This document shows positions 61,857-64,000 of a DNA stretch of 64,000 bases, one piece after another (position 1 is the stretch's first letter; each line of letters opens with the position of its first letter). The translations under genes and the position numbers were made by a program. The stretch comes from Granulicella arctica. GTDB taxonomy: Bacteria > Acidobacteriota > Terriglobia > Terriglobales > Acidobacteriaceae. A model generated the notes under the pieces. The model ran no database searches. It was not told the DNA's origin and saw only the letters and a program-made list of their open reading frames with translations. Location: positions 620,001 through 684,000 of the forward strand of contig NZ_JAGTUT010000001.1 of NCBI RefSeq assembly GCF_025685605.1. Direction: 5' to 3'.

Positions 61857-63407
61857 TCAGCTAAGAAATTGTTGCTCCTGCACCTTGATCGCCCCATGGC
61901 ATCCTTCTAGCGAATCGTATTCGACGCGGTTACGACCATTCTCCTTGGCTCGATAGAGGGCACTATCTGCCCCGCCGATCAGATCGAGCAAGGTGCCAGA
62001 GGTCGGAAACTCCATCACCGCCACGCCGATACTGATCGTCGCAAATGGTCCCACCGCCGACTCGTTCTCGATCTTCAGCGCGTCGACCGCCGCCTGCATC
62101 TTTCTCGAAACAGCTGCCGCCCCCTGTATGCCGGTCGTCGGCAGCAGAATGACAAACTCCTCTCCGCCGTATCGGGCGAGCATGTCGCCACTGCGAGGCA
62201 GTTCGTCGCGCATCGCTTGCGCAATCTTCCTGAGGCACCCATCCCCATAAAGATGGCCGTGGCGATCGTTGAGACGCTTGAAGTGGTCCACATCGATCAT
62301 CAACAGCGCGAGCGGCTGTCGCGTTCGTACTGCCCGGTCCCACTCATCTTCAAAAGTCCGGTCAAAACAGCGCCGGTTCGACAGACCCGTGAGGCTGTCT
62401 GTCAGCGAGATCTCCTCGAGGTGCTGCTGCGTCTGCAGAAGCTCCTGTTGCGTGCGAATAAAACGGCTCTGCAATGAGGTCGCCCGTATACAGTAGATCG
62501 CAAACCCGAGAATAAGCGAGCCGATGCCAATATGCTGATGAGTGCGCACGACCGCAAAACAGAGACTGAACAACGCTGCCGTAAAGATGGTCGGGCTGAC
62601 GTTGTCGACGAACATGACAAGCGGACGCCGGTCGAACGAAACCTCATCCTCGGAAGACTCTGGTGACTTCGTAAAGGCCGCAATCCCGAGGTAAAAAAAC
62701 GCCAAGTCTGTCCACAGATCGAAAAATCCGGTCAATCCATTCCTTGTTATGTAGGCGTAGTTCAACAGACTTACCGCAACGACGTAAAGCCACAGGTAGG
62801 TCGAGAGCACTTTGTAGAAGTAAGCCATGGCGCCGTCTTTGCGATGGGCAATGAACCGCAGCGTTGCGCCTCCGGCCAGCAACAGGGATTCGAGCGTGTA
62901 GATCAGCACCAGACGGCGTGCGCTGATAGGCTGTACCTGTTTGTGAGTAAAGGGCGATACAGAGAAGAAGGCTACGTAGATTAGGTAGGCCGTCATGCAG
63001 GCTTGAATGCCGTCGAGCCAGACAAACAGACGGCCGCCATCGCGGCGACTTGGTGTCGAGATAGCCAGAAGGATCGGCACGCCAAAGATCGCGATATCGA
63101 AGTCGGCAAACGAGGCTATCTCCGGGGAGACATGGAGAGAGAGTTCCTCAAACGAGAGGATGATGATTCCGGAAGCCCAGAGAAGGAGGCTCAGCCCGGT
63201 TAGTGACCAGGCAATCCGCGCGCTCGATGCTCCAGAGCGAAAATGTCTGCTGCACCCGACAAACGCCAGCAGCGGTGCCCCGACGACGAATGGATACGAA
63301 ACAAGCGCTGCGTGAGCCGGAAACAGCAGGATACAGAGCCAATGCAGGAGGATGAACCCGCCGGCGGCAGCAACCAACATCCTGAACTGTCTTGATCGTG
63401 TCAGCAT
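61857..63407 (-). CDS. Membrane-anchored GGDEF diguanylate cyclase
   Basis: This 516-residue protein has about eight hydrophobic helices in the first 330 residues, followed by a GGDEF domain. The domain starts LTDSLTGLSNRRCFDR, has DVDHFKRLNDRHGHLYGD, and reaches the active site RYGGEEFVILLP near residue 415. An RSGD motif 5 residues before it forms a complete inhibitory I-site (RxxD), so c-di-GMP feedback is expected. It should make c-di-GMP at the membrane. No EAL domain follows. The gene is isolated and its signal is unknown. Confidence 0.92.
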   Translation of the reverse strand: MLTRSRQFRMLVAAAGGFILLHWLCILLFPAHAALVSYPFVVGAPLLAFVGCSRHFRSGASSARIAWSLTGLSLLLWASGIIILSFEELSLHVSPEIASFADFDIAIFGVPILLAISTPSRRDGGRLFVWLDGIQACMTAYLIYVAFFSVSPFTHKQVQPISARRLVLIYTLESLLLAGGATLRFIAHRKDGAMAYFYKVLSTYLWLYVVAVSLLNYAYITRNGLTGFFDLWTDLAFFYLGIAAFTKSPESSEDEVSFDRRPLVMFVDNVSPTIFTAALFSLCFAVVRTHQHIGIGSLILGFAIYCIRATSLQSRFIRTQQELLQTQQHLEEISLTDSLTGLSNRRCFDRTFEDEWDRAVRTRQPLALLMIDVDHFKRLNDRHGHLYGDGCLRKIAQAMRDELPRSGDMLARYGGEEFVILLPTTGIQGAAAVSRKMQAAVDALKIENESAVGPFATISIGVAVMEFPTSGTLLDLIGGADSALYRAKENGRNRVEYDSLEGCHGAIKVQEQQFLS

Positions 63408-63603
63408 GTGGCCTCTACAACCTGCAATTGCAAGAAATCTCCTGACAAATAAATTCCGGGAGGCGGTGACCTTTACTTATATACGCTGCTTAGAATGTCT
63501 TGGATGGAATGACAATACTACAGTCATGACTTTCGCTGTTTGATGCATCGGCGGCTGCCGCAGAGACTTTACACACACTAAAAACTCGCCACTAGCGACC
63601 TCA

Positions 63604-63638
63604 GCAGTTAACAGGGACACGCAGTCCCTGTTAACTGC
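63604..63638. repeat. 15-bp perfect hairpin near the right edge
   Basis: GCAGTTAACAGGGAC (63604-63618) pairs fully with 63624-63638 around an ACGCA loop. It lies just past the end of the acyl-CoA-synthetase-like gene. No T run follows on either strand, so it may be a processed 3' end or a repeat rather than an intrinsic terminator. Confidence 0.5.
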
Positions 63639-63690
63639 CTCCGCAAGCCTGCGCTCTGGCTCCTCTGAGGCAAGCGCGATCAGTGCCGCT

Positions 63691-64000
63691 CTAGCGCGAC
63701 GCGGTTGCCTCATCGCTGTAAAACGCAGCGATTTCCGGGGCATACTGCTTTTCAACCACACGCCGCTTCAGCTTCAGGCTCGGCGTCAACGTCCCACTCT
63801 CGATGGTCCACTCGTCCGGCACCACGGTCATCCGCTTCATCGCTTCATACTGGGCCAGCCCGCCATTTACCTGGTCGACGATTCCCTGGTAGAGCTTCAC
63901 CACCTTAGGATCCTTCACCAGTGCCGCACGATCCGTCGCGGCCACTCCCTGCCCCTTGGCCCATCCTTCCAGCGCCGCGAAGTTGGGCGAGATCAGCACA
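63691..64000 (-). CDS. AMP-dependent acyl-CoA synthetase-like protein, C-terminal end only
   Basis: Only about 103 residues lie inside the window; the frame is open to the edge. The visible part (LISPNFAALEGWAK, then DQVNGGLAQYEAMKRMTVVP and TPSLKLKRRVVEKQY) is the C-terminal lid of long-chain acyl-CoA synthetases, including the LKLKRR lysine whose neighbourhood holds the adenylation-domain catalytic Lys. The family activates fatty acids with ATP and CoA. The N-terminal ATP site is not visible, so activity cannot be judged. Confidence 0.85.
   Translation of the reverse strand, partial: VLISPNFAALEGWAKGQGVAATDRAALVKDPKVVKLYQGIVDQVNGGLAQYEAMKRMTVVPDEWTIESGTLTPSLKLKRRVVEKQYAPEIAAFYSDEATASR

Overview
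The window looks like chromosomal DNA of an acidobacterium, most likely subdivision 1 (Terriglobia; a relative of Edaphobacter, Granulicella or Terriglobus). The evidence is moderately GC-rich sequence, a secreted protein with the acidobacterial VWFA-related domain, a GWxTD-domain protein, an S55 (SpoIVB-type) peptidase in a Gram-negative setting, a carboxypeptidase-regulatory-domain outer-membrane protein, and a tig-clpP-clpX-lon block. The genus is inference; no rRNA gene is present.

Region 1 (1-9.7 kb) is the end of a contractile-injection-system (phage-tail-like) cluster on the + strand. It has two baseplate assembly (gpJ-like) proteins, the first cut by the window edge, a gpI-like tail protein with a beta-helix part, a DUF6519-type protein and a DUF6734-type protein, tightly spaced or overlapping. 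Region 2 (9.7-10.7 kb) is gene-poor. It holds a CapA-like pseudogene broken across three frames and a tRNA-Gln(CUG) whose 3' end faces the wreckage.

Region 3 (10.7-22 kb) mixes exported proteins (VWFA, S55 peptidase, a propeller-like protein), a VOC protein, a BtuF-like binding protein, an alcohol dehydrogenase and a TRIC-type channel. It also has a Lol-type ABC exporter with an AhpD-like gene wedged between its permease and ATPase. Region 4 (22-36.5 kb) is proteostasis: clpC, an M13 metalloprotease, then trigger factor, clpP, clpX and lon, with uracil-DNA glycosylase and an aldose-epimerase-fold protein between them.

Region 5 (36.5-41.5 kb) has a SAM-I riboswitch upstream of a threonine-synthase-like PLP enzyme gene that overlaps a MoaD/ThiS-like sulfur carrier ending in GGCC. 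This suggests protein-thiocarboxylate-dependent sulfur assimilation controlled by SAM. Next come a nickel/cobalt-transporter gene with a one-base frameshift, and pgi. Region 6 (41.5-50.5 kb) is envelope functions: an outer-membrane protein, the GWxTD protein, a periplasmic adaptor plus ABC ATPase without a permease, and a large unknown secreted protein.

Region 7 (50.4-57.4 kb, - strand) runs Xaa-Pro peptidase, accB, accC, thiE and two amino-acid permeases as one probable operon. Region 8 (57.4-64 kb) has a metallophosphoesterase, a SnoaL-like protein, an excisionase-type HTH protein, an MBL-fold hydrolase, a PQQ-type propeller protein, a GGDEF cyclase and the end of an acyl-CoA-synthetase-like gene cut by the window edge.
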